DNA of 27,525 nucleotides, taken from contig LSRY02000093.1 of NCBI GenBank assembly GCA_001643675.2, positions 1 through 27,525 of the forward strand. The letters run 5' to 3'. Below are positions 19,760-27,525 of the stretch, piece by piece (position 1 is the stretch's first letter; each line of letters starts with the position of its first letter). The translations under genes and the position numbers were made by a program. A model generated the notes under the pieces. That model saw only the letters and a program-made list of their open reading frames with translations. It did not search any database and was not told the origin of the DNA. The stretch is from Monocercomonoides exilis. Lineage: Eukaryota > Preaxostyla > Oxymonadida > Polymastigidae.

Positions 19760-20501
19760 TTGTCGAATTCTCCATTTTCAATCTCACATCATTCGACACA
19801 TCACAGCAAAGCAATGAAGGGTTGATTGTCGCACTGTGCTTCACATTCGCAAATATGCATTGCTCAAATAGAATATTCCATACTTCTTCTGCATCATTCT
19901 TTTCGCTTGAAGCAATCGTATTTTCACTCATCGCAACTGCACTTTTCCCGCTCAATGCAATATCTTCAAATGTCACATTGTTCATTGCTATCGCACAATC
20001 TGTTGACACACTCATGATCTCACACATCGATGACAATCCTGCGATGTTTGTCTTTTCAATCTCAACAATTCCTTTCGAGGCACCGATCAGCACAAATGAC
20101 ACCTCGCCTTCGGCACTGCCATGTGTGCTGATTGAACAGCTCACAATGCTCGTTTTGATTGCATCTGAACCTGTCTGGATGAGAATGCTTGCTCCGTTAT
20201 CAAAAGCAGTCGGAATCACCATTCCCATTTCTTTGAATTGAACAGCCCCTTTGCACTCAACAATAGCATCTCCATCACCCTCAATCGCTTTCACAAATTG
20301 GATTTTGTCTGTTTCGCCATTTGTTCCTTCCACCTTCATCCCACTCATCTCAATCACACTCCTTGCATCGCAAACCCCATGAATTATCATGCGCTCGACT
20401 CCAGAACTGACTGTTCTCTTCAGCCCATAATCAACAGATCTGCACGGATATTCTTCCAACCCACACACCGCCACATTCTTTCCTTCCTCTGTAATAAACA
20501 C
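19512..20501 (-). CDS. Beta-helix surface protein gene, continued (right copy)
   Basis: A 329-codon stretch, the same protein sequence as left 8309-9298. It opens with the domain joint FITEEGKNVAVCGLEEYPC and contains rungs such as NNVTFEDIA, EQCIFANV and ENSTIDGCG ending in EGGGMFFLLNE. After about 19700 it runs out of frame; the last 60 codons shown by this frame are not protein of this family, and the true continuation is the frame 19759-16604. The upstream joint to 20608 needs another single-base change near 20545-20575, shared with the left arm. Confidence 0.8.
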   Translation of the reverse strand: MFITEEGKNVAVCGLEEYPCRSVDYGLKRTVSSGVERMIIHGVCDARSVIEMSGMKVEGTNGETDKIQFVKAIEGDGDAIVECKGAVQFKEMGMVIPTAFDNGASILIQTGSDAIKTSIVSCSISTHGSAEGEVSFVLIGASKGIVEIEKTNIAGLSSMCEIMSVSTDCAIAMNNVTFEDIALSGKSAVAMSENTIASSEKNDAEEVWNILFEQCIFANVKHSATINPSLLCCDVSNDVRLKMENSTIDGCGSASSNEGGGMFFLLNEREAGDEPHECGKMFLLEHWEGRRDVFEIAECLTGSIAICAVEYHIARECCFEREGCVCEVH

Positions 20502-20607
20502 GCTCGATCCAATCTCTTTCCAGAAATAGATCAGTGGGATTGCACACTCCCTATTTCCCCATCATATCCCCTCATCGAGTCTTCTGTCAGCAACTCCAGT
20601 CTATCTT

Positions 20608-21795
20608 TCACAAATGGCAATGTTTCGTTCTTGATGCTCTTGATGAGCAATGGAGATGAAATGAATAAGTCTTTCCCAAACTTCGCATTATTCGGCTTGT
20701 CAGTCGAAAAACAGGCGAGGATATCACAAACCCTGCCTTTCCTTCCTCTTCCTCTTGTTTCTGCATCTTCAGCATTATTCCTCCTCCATATCCAACTCCT
20801 TCCTCTTCATGTGGTGCTGTGCAGCAATAAAACTCACACCCGCTTATCAATAGGTTTGTGTTTGCAGATGCTTCATAAAAGAATGCACCTCCTCCAATCT
20901 CATTTCCCTTATCTCCAGCAACAGCACACCCTTCAAATGTGCAGTCATCTATTTCCACTTTGTGCTCTCTTCCATCATCATCATTCTCATTGTTCACAAC
21001 ACTTATGCATCCTCCACTTTCCTTCGAACGAGTAATCGATGAAAATGTGCATCCTGACATCTCATCGATATTTCCGTTATGGCACTCAACAACGCTCCCA
21101 TCGCCAAATGTGATTTCAGCAAAATTGCTCTTCGTCATATTCATCGAAGGCACACTTTCTGCATTCCCTTCAACAACAAATACCGATGAATCTCCAATTT
21201 TCATATTCTTTGTTGCAAACTCATTAATCTCCACTACCCCTCCAGCAGCCTTCACAAACACTGTCGAAATAGCCTCATCCCCTCCTTCCATCCCACATTT
21301 GGTCAGTGTGAGTTTCTCTGAATGGCACTCAAACACACTTTCATGATCTGTCAGCGATTTCTTCAAAGAAAAGATAATTCCTGTCACAAACACACTGACA
21401 GAGCTTTCAACCAATCCATTTTGTGCTCCTTCTTTCTGGTCAGAAACTTCACACTTCATTTCATTCTCTTTGGATGCAATGCTCCATTCGTTTGAGGTCA
21501 AATCCAATTCCTCATCAAATGAAAATGGCTCACAAATTGAGACATCCTTATTCTTCCCTTCAAAGTGGAGTGACACTGCCTTCAAAATAGTCGAACATGG
21601 AGATGATTCATATCCACACATCGAAAAATCATGGCCCAAAGATCCTCCCACAAACGCTGGAGCTGAAAAGTTGTTCCACAGATACACCACCAGCGGGATG
21701 GCAAATGTTTCATTCAGCGTTGATCTCTCAAATCCATTCAATTTTGTGAAATCATTCAATTCAACTCCAAAGCTGATCGATTCTCTGTTAATCAC
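20608..21795 (-). CDS. Beta-helix surface protein gene, continued (right copy)
   Basis: A 395-codon stretch equivalent to left 7018-8110. It includes the domain joint FSMCGYESSPCSTILKAVSL, rungs SGCTFSSIT, DDCTFEGCAV and ISGCEFYCC, and steps IGGGAFFYEA and YGGGIMLKM. It keeps frame at 20906-20908, where the left arm is broken. It loses frame at 20707-20711, where this arm has five A against six T in the left arm (8098-8103); the last about 35 codons are out of frame. Upstream it is separated from 23219-21792 by the CCC at 21832-21834, one base shorter than GGGG at 6975-6978 in the left arm. Confidence 0.82.
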   Translation of the reverse strand: MINRESISFGVELNDFTKLNGFERSTLNETFAIPLVVYLWNNFSAPAFVGGSLGHDFSMCGYESSPCSTILKAVSLHFEGKNKDVSICEPFSFDEELDLTSNEWSIASKENEMKCEVSDQKEGAQNGLVESSVSVFVTGIIFSLKKSLTDHESVFECHSEKLTLTKCGMEGGDEAISTVFVKAAGGVVEINEFATKNMKIGDSSVFVVEGNAESVPSMNMTKSNFAEITFGDGSVVECHNGNIDEMSGCTFSSITRSKESGGCISVVNNENDDDGREHKVEIDDCTFEGCAVAGDKGNEIGGGAFFYEASANTNLLISGCEFYCCTAPHEEEGVGYGGGIMLKMQKQEEEEGKAGFVISSPVFRLTSRIMRSLGKTYSFHLHCSSRASRTKHCHL

Positions 21796-23219
21796 ACTCG
21801 AAAGATCATGTGCGTTGATGAAGATTTCTTTCCCTCTCTGGCATCACATTCAGAAAATGAAACATCCCTCAAAACGAATGACTGAGCTCCATCAGCCAAA
21901 TGAAGATAAATCCCTCCTCCGTATCCGCACTCTCCATCTGCCGTTTGTGTTGCCTTGCAGCTCTCAAGTTGCAACAAATTACTTTCATCATTTGAAGTTT
22001 TTGTTCTCAGAAGGGAAGAATCTGTGATGTTTCCCACAGTGAATGATGAACCTTCTCCAATCTCAACCCACAACCCTCCTCCATTTCCTCCATTGCTCTC
22101 ACACCCGCACATTGTTCCTCCAACAATTTCAAGAGAACAATCTCTCCCAAGTGTGCATTCCACTGCTCCTCCATCTCCTCCATCTCCTTTGAATCCACTC
22201 ATTGTATTGTTCAACAATTTCACTGACTTGGCTGAACTTGCGGAAATCACTCTTATTGATCCTGATGGCAAATCTGCCTGTAAAGATGCTTTCACTGAAA
22301 GTGTTGAATCCTCTATTGTGATGGATGCTCCATCAGCAACTCCAAATAAGACACTCTGTGCATCAGAGTTAATATCCTCAACACTCATGGAAGTGAATGT
22401 GCCAGCAACGCTTCTTCCGGCAAGGCTAATCAATGGATGATTCCCAATGGACAAAGACAACGTGGAAAACGATGAAACGGACACCTCACCTGCTGACACG
22501 GACAAAAACACAAAAGACAACGCCGACTGGGAATTTTGCAAAGAAAGTGAGCAATCTTCAAGCGAAAAGAATTGTGAGGAAGAAAAGAAGAACACTTCGT
22601 GATTTTGGAGAGCAGAAGGAACAGAGAAAGTTAGTGAACTGATATTTGCATTTGCACTGACTGTTATCATGCTTTCTCCACTTCCATCAGAATCGTCAAT
22701 CACTTTCCATCCACTGTTTTCATCTTTCCCTCTGATTGTGTGTTTGAAGGAACCAAATGTCAGTTCATTTTTCACTTCAATCATCCCATCAACAACAATC
22801 TTCTTTTCCTCTTCTTGCCTCGTCAAACAATGCCTCAGAGTCAGGCAGGGAAACTCAGCAAATCCACAAAGAGAATGGTTGAATGCATCAACACTGCTCA
22901 CATAAATCTCATCTGGCAAAGGAATCAGATAAGCACCCAAAGGAATTGGTGTTGAGTCATCACCTTTATCGAATCCTCGAATTTCATCCAGCAATGGATT
23001 CGAAGCTGTTAATGAAGTGATCTTCCCACTTCTTGCTGCTGATTCCAAATTGGGAGAATCAATGAAAATATCATTTCCCCACTTGGCTCTGTTTCCTTCA
23101 AATGCTGATGAAATATGAAAGTTGGCATTTGTTTCTCTCACTTTCAGCCCAATTCCCCCTCCTCTGCCTTGTGTGGTTGAGGCATAACAGTTCTTCGCAA
23201 TTCCTCCTTTCACATTCAA
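21792..23219 (-). CDS. Beta-helix surface protein gene, continued (right copy, crosses the palindrome edge)
   Basis: A 475-codon stretch. Most of it (21923-23219) lies outside the palindrome and has no counterpart in the left copy. Landmarks: GRGGGIGLKV, the joint HSLCGFAEFPCLTLRHCLT, rungs NNTMSGFKGDGGDGGAVE, GTMCGCESNGGNGGGLWV and ESCKATQTADGECGYGGGIYL. The crossing point is the last of these Gly-Gly-Gly steps. The serine-rich middle (about residues 150-320) forms a domain with fewer Cys. The last about ten codons are out of frame because of the short C run at 21832. Confidence 0.83.
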   Translation of the reverse strand: MNVKGGIAKNCYASTTQGRGGGIGLKVRETNANFHISSAFEGNRAKWGNDIFIDSPNLESAARSGKITSLTASNPLLDEIRGFDKGDDSTPIPLGAYLIPLPDEIYVSSVDAFNHSLCGFAEFPCLTLRHCLTRQEEEKKIVVDGMIEVKNELTFGSFKHTIRGKDENSGWKVIDDSDGSGESMITVSANANISSLTFSVPSALQNHEVFFFSSSQFFSLEDCSLSLQNSQSALSFVFLSVSAGEVSVSSFSTLSLSIGNHPLISLAGRSVAGTFTSMSVEDINSDAQSVLFGVADGASITIEDSTLSVKASLQADLPSGSIRVISASSAKSVKLLNNTMSGFKGDGGDGGAVECTLGRDCSLEIVGGTMCGCESNGGNGGGLWVEIGEGSSFTVGNITDSSLLRTKTSNDESNLLQLESCKATQTADGECGYGGGIYLHLADGAQSFVLRDVSFSECDAREGKKSSSTHMIFRV

Positions 23220-23749
23220 TGAACCCCGCTTCCCACTGCAACCATCATACCCCCTCCAAACTCAGAGTCTTCACTTCCACAGCCATCAATGGTGCATTCT
23301 TCAAGGGTTATTGAATGTGACACTTCACCCACACTCATCAGCGATGATCCGGTTGTTGTTCTCACAATATTGCTGAATGTGCAGTTGCCCAGGGTCAATG
23401 TTGCAGACGATTCTTGAGGCACAGATATCAAACTTGTGGTGCTGAATGTTCTGCCCCACCTCACATCTTTCATCTTCAACTCTCCCCCTTCCACCTTCAC
23501 AAGTGATCTTTGAATACTCTTTTCTTCTGAATGAGCTGCATCCATTGATATGTCCATTCTCTTCACATCCATCAATCCACTTCCCTCAACCTCAAACAAC
23601 CTGCATTGTCTGTTGTTTTCAAATGAAGAATTGTGAATCACAGATAGATCGCTCACAACCAATTTCCCTGTTCCAACACAAAACAGACTCAAACTGTTTG
23701 CCTCAAACTTTGTTTCAATGGTTGAGCCAAGTGATGAAGCTCCATTCAC
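23216..23749 (-). CDS. Beta-helix surface protein gene, continued (right copy)
   Basis: A 177-codon stretch. Rungs: GNCTFSNIV and EECTIDGCGSEDSEFGGG. Its end meets the next segment at a C4 run (23224-23227) where one base is missing or extra: both frames show the correct family pattern immediately on either side. Upstream it joins 24513-23746 at a T5 run (23759-23763) in the same way. Confidence 0.78.
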   Translation of the reverse strand: MNGASSLGSTIETKFEANSLSLFCVGTGKLVVSDLSVIHNSSFENNRQCRLFEVEGSGLMDVKRMDISMDAAHSEEKSIQRSLVKVEGGELKMKDVRWGRTFSTTSLISVPQESSATLTLGNCTFSNIVRTTTGSSLMSVGEVSHSITLEECTIDGCGSEDSEFGGGMMVAVGSGVH

Positions 23750-24513
23750 AGAAATCGTTTTTCTCCAATATCAACTCCTTTTCCTTCCACAACTTTCCCA
23801 GAAAGCACCTTGATTTCCTCCACAAACCCCACAATCATTTGGGAAAGGCAATGACTGATTGTGAGGCACGCACAGCTTTCATTCAATCCGCAGCTGAATG
23901 TGTCTTTTGCATTCTCTTGACTCTCCTTCGAACCAACAAATCTGCTTCTTCCTCCTTCATTCGGCAGCCATTCACTTTTGTCAATTCCTTTTGCGTTGTA
24001 CCTAACTCCTTCAGATCGTGTTGAAAAACAAAAAACAATTTGGGAATCAGTGTAATTATCATCAACATGAATGTCATTGCCAAACGTTGCTGTGTTATTG
24101 TGGAAAAAGCAAAACCACAAAAGATTTCCATTATATCCATTTGTCAGAAAACTTATAGCTCCTCCTTTCCAATCTGAATGGCATCCTTGAAAAAGGCAAT
24201 TTCTCAAAACAATTTTATCGACAGTTATCCAATTATCGAATCCTCCTCCACTTGAACTTGTTGCATTACGCCCACAACAATTAACAAACAAACAATCCAA
24301 AACACAATCTTTTGTTTTGTTTGCTTTTGAACTTAAAATATCAAGTCCTCCACCATCATTTCTTGACCATCCATCTTTGAACAAACAGTTTTCAATAAAA
24401 ACTTGAATAGCCATTCCTTCTATTTCTGCCCCAGCACCACCATAATCATTTGACGAGACGCAATAACACTCAACAAATGTGGAATGCTTTACAGTGCATT
24501 CCGCAATTTTCAA
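23746..24513 (-). CDS. Beta-helix surface protein gene, second segment (right copy)
   Basis: A 255-codon stretch with the densest Cys content: HSTFVECYC, ENCLFKDGW, LDCLFVNCCG, RNCLFQGCH, alternating with DYGGAGAE, NDGGGLDI, SSGGGFDN and KGGAISFL. The regular spacing of about 30-35 residues per rung is what a parallel beta-helix gives. It ends with the joint FSCGLNESCACLTISHCLS, the same joint type seen later in the protein, showing that the ectodomain is built of several similar blocks. Confidence 0.8.
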   Translation of the reverse strand: MKIAECTVKHSTFVECYCVSSNDYGGAGAEIEGMAIQVFIENCLFKDGWSRNDGGGLDILSSKANKTKDCVLDCLFVNCCGRNATSSSGGGFDNWITVDKIVLRNCLFQGCHSDWKGGAISFLTNGYNGNLLWFCFFHNNTATFGNDIHVDDNYTDSQIVFCFSTRSEGVRYNAKGIDKSEWLPNEGGRSRFVGSKESQENAKDTFSCGLNESCACLTISHCLSQMIVGFVEEIKVLSGKVVEGKGVDIGEKRFL

Positions 24514-25424
24514 AGCATATATCCCCCTCCTCTAGTGGAAGTCGCATTGCATTTCACAAAAGACGAATTCTCAACAGTCAGCGTCGCATTTGAATTGTCA
24601 TGCACATACAGCGCTCCTCCACAAGGCGCAGAGCATTCATTCCATTCAGCGTTCGTGAACTCAATTGTTTCTGTTGTTGTATTTCTTTCTGTATTCCTCA
24701 CTTTCCGATTCACTCTTTCATTCTGAACAAATGTGCAATTGTTGCAGTTGAATGAACCAGATCCTTCTGTTCCGCTCGCTATCCCTCCCTCAAGCACATT
24801 CATCGATCTTTCAACTAGGCAATCTTCCATTTTGCTTCTCTTCATCATCCACTCTTTTCCAGTTTGTATCTCCTCTGTTTCAATAATTTTCATTGTGATA
24901 TTCGCAAATCGACAGTTTTTGATCTCTTCAAAGCCTCCTGCACCCTCTCTCAGAATGCTGCCTCCACTCCCACAAAGCACAACATCCTCAAACTCACTGT
25001 TTCTCACAAATAACATCGGCAAACCTCCTCTATCCATCTTCACCACACTCCCCATCATTCCACATTCCTCACCATTCCCAACACCCAAAGTTGTGTTTAT
25101 CAGCCAGCATGTTCCTCCATTCCTCACAAAATGACCATTCCACTCGTTCTTTCTCACAAACACACTCCCCTCAACCAGCAGCAATGATCCTGCTTTCATT
25201 TCAATCATCACACAATTATCTATCTTTTCAAGCAATATCCCTTTCATTTCAACTGACGAGTTGTGTATTTTGCAGAACATCCGAACAACACTTCCCTTCC
25301 CCAAAAAACCACTCTTCTCCACACCAGGAACACAGAAAGCATCATATCCATTATTCCGTTTATCGCTTTTGTCTTTGTCGCAAACAGCCGAGAGCAAAGA
25401 CACAAGAAAAGCAAAAAGAATCAT
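24510..25424 (-). CDS. Beta-helix surface protein gene, start with signal peptide (right copy)
   Basis: ATG at 25422-25424. Residues 1-15 (MILFAFLVSLLSAVC) form a typical short signal peptide, so the protein is exported. After a Lys/Asp-rich spacer come beta-helix rungs (RNSEFEDVVLCGSGGSI, KNCRFANIT, NNCTFVQNE, ENSSFVKCNATSTRGGG) with several Asn-x-Ser/Thr sites. The frame stops at 24510, at a C5 run (24523-24527) just where a GGGIYA-type step is expected, and continues in the frame 24513-23746. Taken as one gene, 25424 to 16425 would encode a protein of about 3000 residues. Upstream lies a hairpin-forming palindrome at 25440-25460. Confidence 0.85.
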   Translation of the reverse strand: MILFAFLVSLLSAVCDKDKSDKRNNGYDAFCVPGVEKSGFLGKGSVVRMFCKIHNSSVEMKGILLEKIDNCVMIEMKAGSLLLVEGSVFVRKNEWNGHFVRNGGTCWLINTTLGVGNGEECGMMGSVVKMDRGGLPMLFVRNSEFEDVVLCGSGGSILREGAGGFEEIKNCRFANITMKIIETEEIQTGKEWMMKRSKMEDCLVERSMNVLEGGIASGTEGSGSFNCNNCTFVQNERVNRKVRNTERNTTTETIEFTNAEWNECSAPCGGALYVHDNSNATLTVENSSFVKCNATSTRGGGYML

Positions 25425-25439
25425 TGCTCCAACGATGAT

Positions 25440-25460
25440 TATGGGTTTTATGAACCCATA
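25440..25460. promoter_or_regulatory. Perfect hairpin palindrome just upstream of the surface-protein start codon
   Basis: TATGGGTT (25440-25447) and AACCCATA (25453-25460) pair perfectly around a 5-base loop, 15 bases before the ATG. It would fall in the promoter or 5' leader. A regulatory role is inference only; chance is possible but an 8-base perfect stem at this place is notable. Confidence 0.4.
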
Positions 25461-25822
25461 TTTTTATGATATCCCATTAACAAACCAAACTTAAAAACTA
25501 TAATTTCCTTCACTGCTTCCATTTTTGAAATTCAATTCTCTGTCTTGTTTTCCATTTTTCAGATTCATTCTTTTTTATTAATTTCAAGAAACTGCCATCT
25601 TCAGCAAATTCTATGGTTGCTCTTTATTTTTCTGATTCATGTCTTCCCCATCTTTTTGCTTGAATGAAATTTCTCATCCCCTCAGCCCTTTTTTCGTGAT
25701 AAGGCATTTTCATGGAATTGTTCATTTTCATTCTGAATCTCAATGTTTTCTTCCTTTGATTTCATCGTCTCCTGAAAATAAAAATGGAGAAAAATATCAA
25801 AATATAAATAAAATATAAATAA

Positions 25823-25853
<31 letters not shown>

Positions 25854-26793
25854 TAAAAATAAAAATAAAAATAAAAATAAAAATAAAAATAAAAATAAAA
25901 ATTAAAACAAAAACGAAAATAAAAATAAAAATACTGAGAAATAAATCAGAATTCTATTAATTCCTGCATTGTTGCTTTTGTTTCATTCATTGGCATTGCT
26001 TCAATCCTTTATCACACTTCCAAATTCGCCTTTTTCAGTTGCTCTTTCCAAGGGAAACCTTTTTCCAGTTGCACAAAAGATAAATTGATTTTTGCAGAAA
26101 TGTTCTCTGAATTTTCTCTTTTCCTGTTTTTCAACATTTGCCATCTGGCAAAATTTTTGAAAAGTTCCATCACTTTAATTTTGTCCAACAAAAGATCACA
26201 AATGATCAAAAAAGTTGATCATTCCGTTCCCATATAAGATTTATGCTAATTTTTTATTGTTGTTTTCTGAGCTAATTATTGAAAAGCATTTCAAAGATTT
26301 GATGATAACAGACAGAACGTTAATAATTTGTTAGCAAATGCTTTTGTTAGCTGCTGCTTTCGAGCTATTTGAATCAAATGAATTACATGTTCTTATTTCT
26401 GCATTTTCATTTCATCTATTCGAATATTCATTATAATTTCATGGATGTCATACAAGCTTTTATAATTTTCTTTTGTTGTTAAACGAATAAAATTGATTTG
26501 CTTTAATTCAAGAATTTTTCATAAGAATTAATCAAACAGGAAAAATTCATCAAAACTTTGCTCGTTGTTATCGAAAAATATTCAAAAAGCAGTTGACATT
26601 GAATAATTATTAATGTTGTTTTTCAAAAAATCACTATTTATTACAAATGAAAAAAACAAACTTTTCTCTTATTTTGATTTAATCATTCAATATTATCAAG
26701 TTTCTTTCATCTCAGTATGTGCCTTTCCCTTCTCCTTCCTTTTAATATTGACACATTATGGAAAAATATCCTACAACTATCCTTTCAAATAGC
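25461..26793. other. AT-rich intergenic region
   Basis: No gene, tRNA or rRNA recognised on either strand. It separates the divergent surface-protein gene (- strand) and the right-edge gene (+ strand), so it should hold both promoters. Many T- and A-runs, plus the microsatellite listed separately. Confidence 0.6.
25795..25935 (+). repeat. AAAAT microsatellite
   Basis: About 140 bases of nearly pure AAAAT units, starting with less regular AAATAT units and ending with degenerate units containing C and G (acaaaaacgaaaat). It is typical slippage-prone DNA, and its true length in the genome may differ. Confidence 0.93.
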
Positions 26794-27525
26794 ATGAAAA
26801 AAGCAGATTTTTTCGGCTGGTCAACCATTCTGATACAAATGAAAATGTTGTGTTTGTGTCACCATTAGGGCAGCCTGAAGACGTTGTGCAGTATCTGAAA
26901 AAGCTTCTTATGGCGGGAGCAGCGTAACAGTCGTTTCTTCGCTCAGCGCCTCTTCTTCTTCAACTGGAGCAGCACGCCGATCAGCTTCGCCATTCCTGAG
27001 GCGGAAAAGCGACGAGAAGAAGGCAGCAGGGAGATGATAAGCTATCTTCTTCTTCTTCTTCAGCACCTGCGATTGACCCTTTGGATGCATCTGCGGTGGC
27101 AGCGCAATTCACGTCGGCAGGAGCGATGGACGACTTCGAGAGGTGGCTGGGGTGTATGAAAATCAAAAGATTTCGTAACTGAGGGAGCAACGGACGCTGC
27201 ATGGATATGTTGTGGCGCGACTGGCGGTGCTGTATGGGGTGTTGCATGAGCGTGCGATGAGGAGCTTTCAGCGATGCTTAGGTTCAGTTCGTGGCGCAGC
27301 TTCCATCGCTTGCAGCTCTATGTGCACGAAGTCGGGGAGCAAGCGAATCTTTGTAGCGGCAGATGTGATTGCAATCTGTTTATAACATTGCAGCTGGCTT
27401 TGCGATCACCGCAGTCGATGCGTGTGGTGGTGAAGCTGGATAAGGAAGCGATATGACACTTGCCCACAGTGCGCGAAGTGGCGAAGAGCTGAAGAATATG
27501 GAAGAAGATCTGAGGAAAATGGTGA
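26794..27525 (+). pseudogene. 5' part of an unrecognised gene, frameshifted, cut by the window edge
   Basis: A likely ATG lies at 26794-26796 (MKKADFF). Coding-like stretches follow in changing frames: SPLGQPEDVVQYLKKLLMAG (to the TAA at 26926), a Ser-rich part (26935-27010), AIDPLDASAVAAQFTSAG and DDFERWLGCMKIKRFR (about 27070-27178), then LREQRTLHGYVVARLAVLYG and VLHERAMRSFQR (from 27179), LYVHEVGEQANL, VVVKLDKEA, and MTLAHSARSGEELKNMEEDL to the edge. GC content is clearly higher than in the flanking intergenic DNA. The composition (long amphipathic helices, Leu, Arg, Glu) suggests a helical cytosolic protein. I do not recognise the family. The frame changes again look like single-base errors. 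Confidence 0.5.

Larger units (their letters stand above)
14417..21922 (-). repeat. Right arm of the giant inverted repeat
   Basis: Reverse complement of 6887-14392. The right limit is sharp at 21922, in the middle of the surface-protein gene, which continues uninterrupted to the right as far as its start at 25424. The right arm therefore looks like the parental context and the left arm like the derived copy. Confidence 0.97.

Noticed and set aside
16425-25424. Recent transfer of a chlamydial Pmp gene
   Set aside because: Only the general GGA/GGG and Phe-x-x-Asn style is shared. The transmembrane helix, kinase-like tail and base composition fit a eukaryotic gene family, and similar proteins are known from anaerobic protists.
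25795-25935. Regular short repeats as a CRISPR array or telomere
   Set aside because: The unit is a 5-base AAAAT without spacers, and it lies internally between genes. It is a simple microsatellite.
25461-26793. tRNA or other small RNA genes in the intergenic region
   Set aside because: No cloverleaf or A/B-box arrangement was recognised by eye; a covariance-model scan would be needed to exclude them fully.

Overview
The window looks like nuclear DNA of an anaerobic protist. The gene style (very long, Cys-rich, surface beta-helix proteins ending in a membrane segment and a kinase-like tail), the DIRS-type retrotransposon and the AT-rich intergenic DNA recall the oxymonads (Blattamonas-like Preaxostyla). 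That placement is an inference from family resemblance; no rRNA or housekeeping gene confirms it. The genetic code appears standard, because one reading frame of 1051 codons has no internal stop.

Layout. (1) 1-1763: frameshifted N-terminal part of a beta-helix surface-protein gene on the + strand. (2) 1762-6464: a DIRS-type tyrosine-recombinase retrotransposon, coding on the - strand, with inverted terminal repeats and an internal complementary region. It carries gag-like, reverse transcriptase, RNase H and tyrosine recombinase regions, all with frameshifts. (3) 6465-12381: continuation of the interrupted + strand gene (beta-helix repeats, one transmembrane helix, degenerate kinase-like domain). 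(4) 12382-16424: AT-rich DNA around the centre of a giant palindrome. (5) 16425-25424: a second, more complete copy of the gene on the - strand, starting with a signal peptide at 25424. (6) 25425-26793: AT-rich intergenic DNA with an AAAAT microsatellite. (7) 26794 to the end: the broken 5' part of an unrecognised, GC-richer + strand gene.

The dominant structure is an inverted repeat with arms of about 7.5 kb (6887-14392 and 14417-21922) and a spacer of only about 24 bases. It places two copies of the C-terminal two-thirds of the surface-protein gene tail to tail. The arms are almost identical in the stretches compared, and most differences are single-base changes in homopolymer length. Some break a reading frame in one arm only, so each arm supplies the intact frame where the other is broken. 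Upstream of 6887 the left gene switches abruptly to a different, more AT-rich paralogue, in frame and in register at a Gly-Gly-Gly motif of the beta-helix.

Together this looks like a surface receptor-like gene family evolving by inverted duplication, paralogue exchange and retrotransposon insertion. The main caveat is assembly quality: homopolymer frameshifts occur in the retrotransposon, in both gene copies and in the right-edge gene. This suggests uncorrected long-read errors, so frames called broken here may be intact in the organism, and the palindrome itself needs confirmation from spanning reads.
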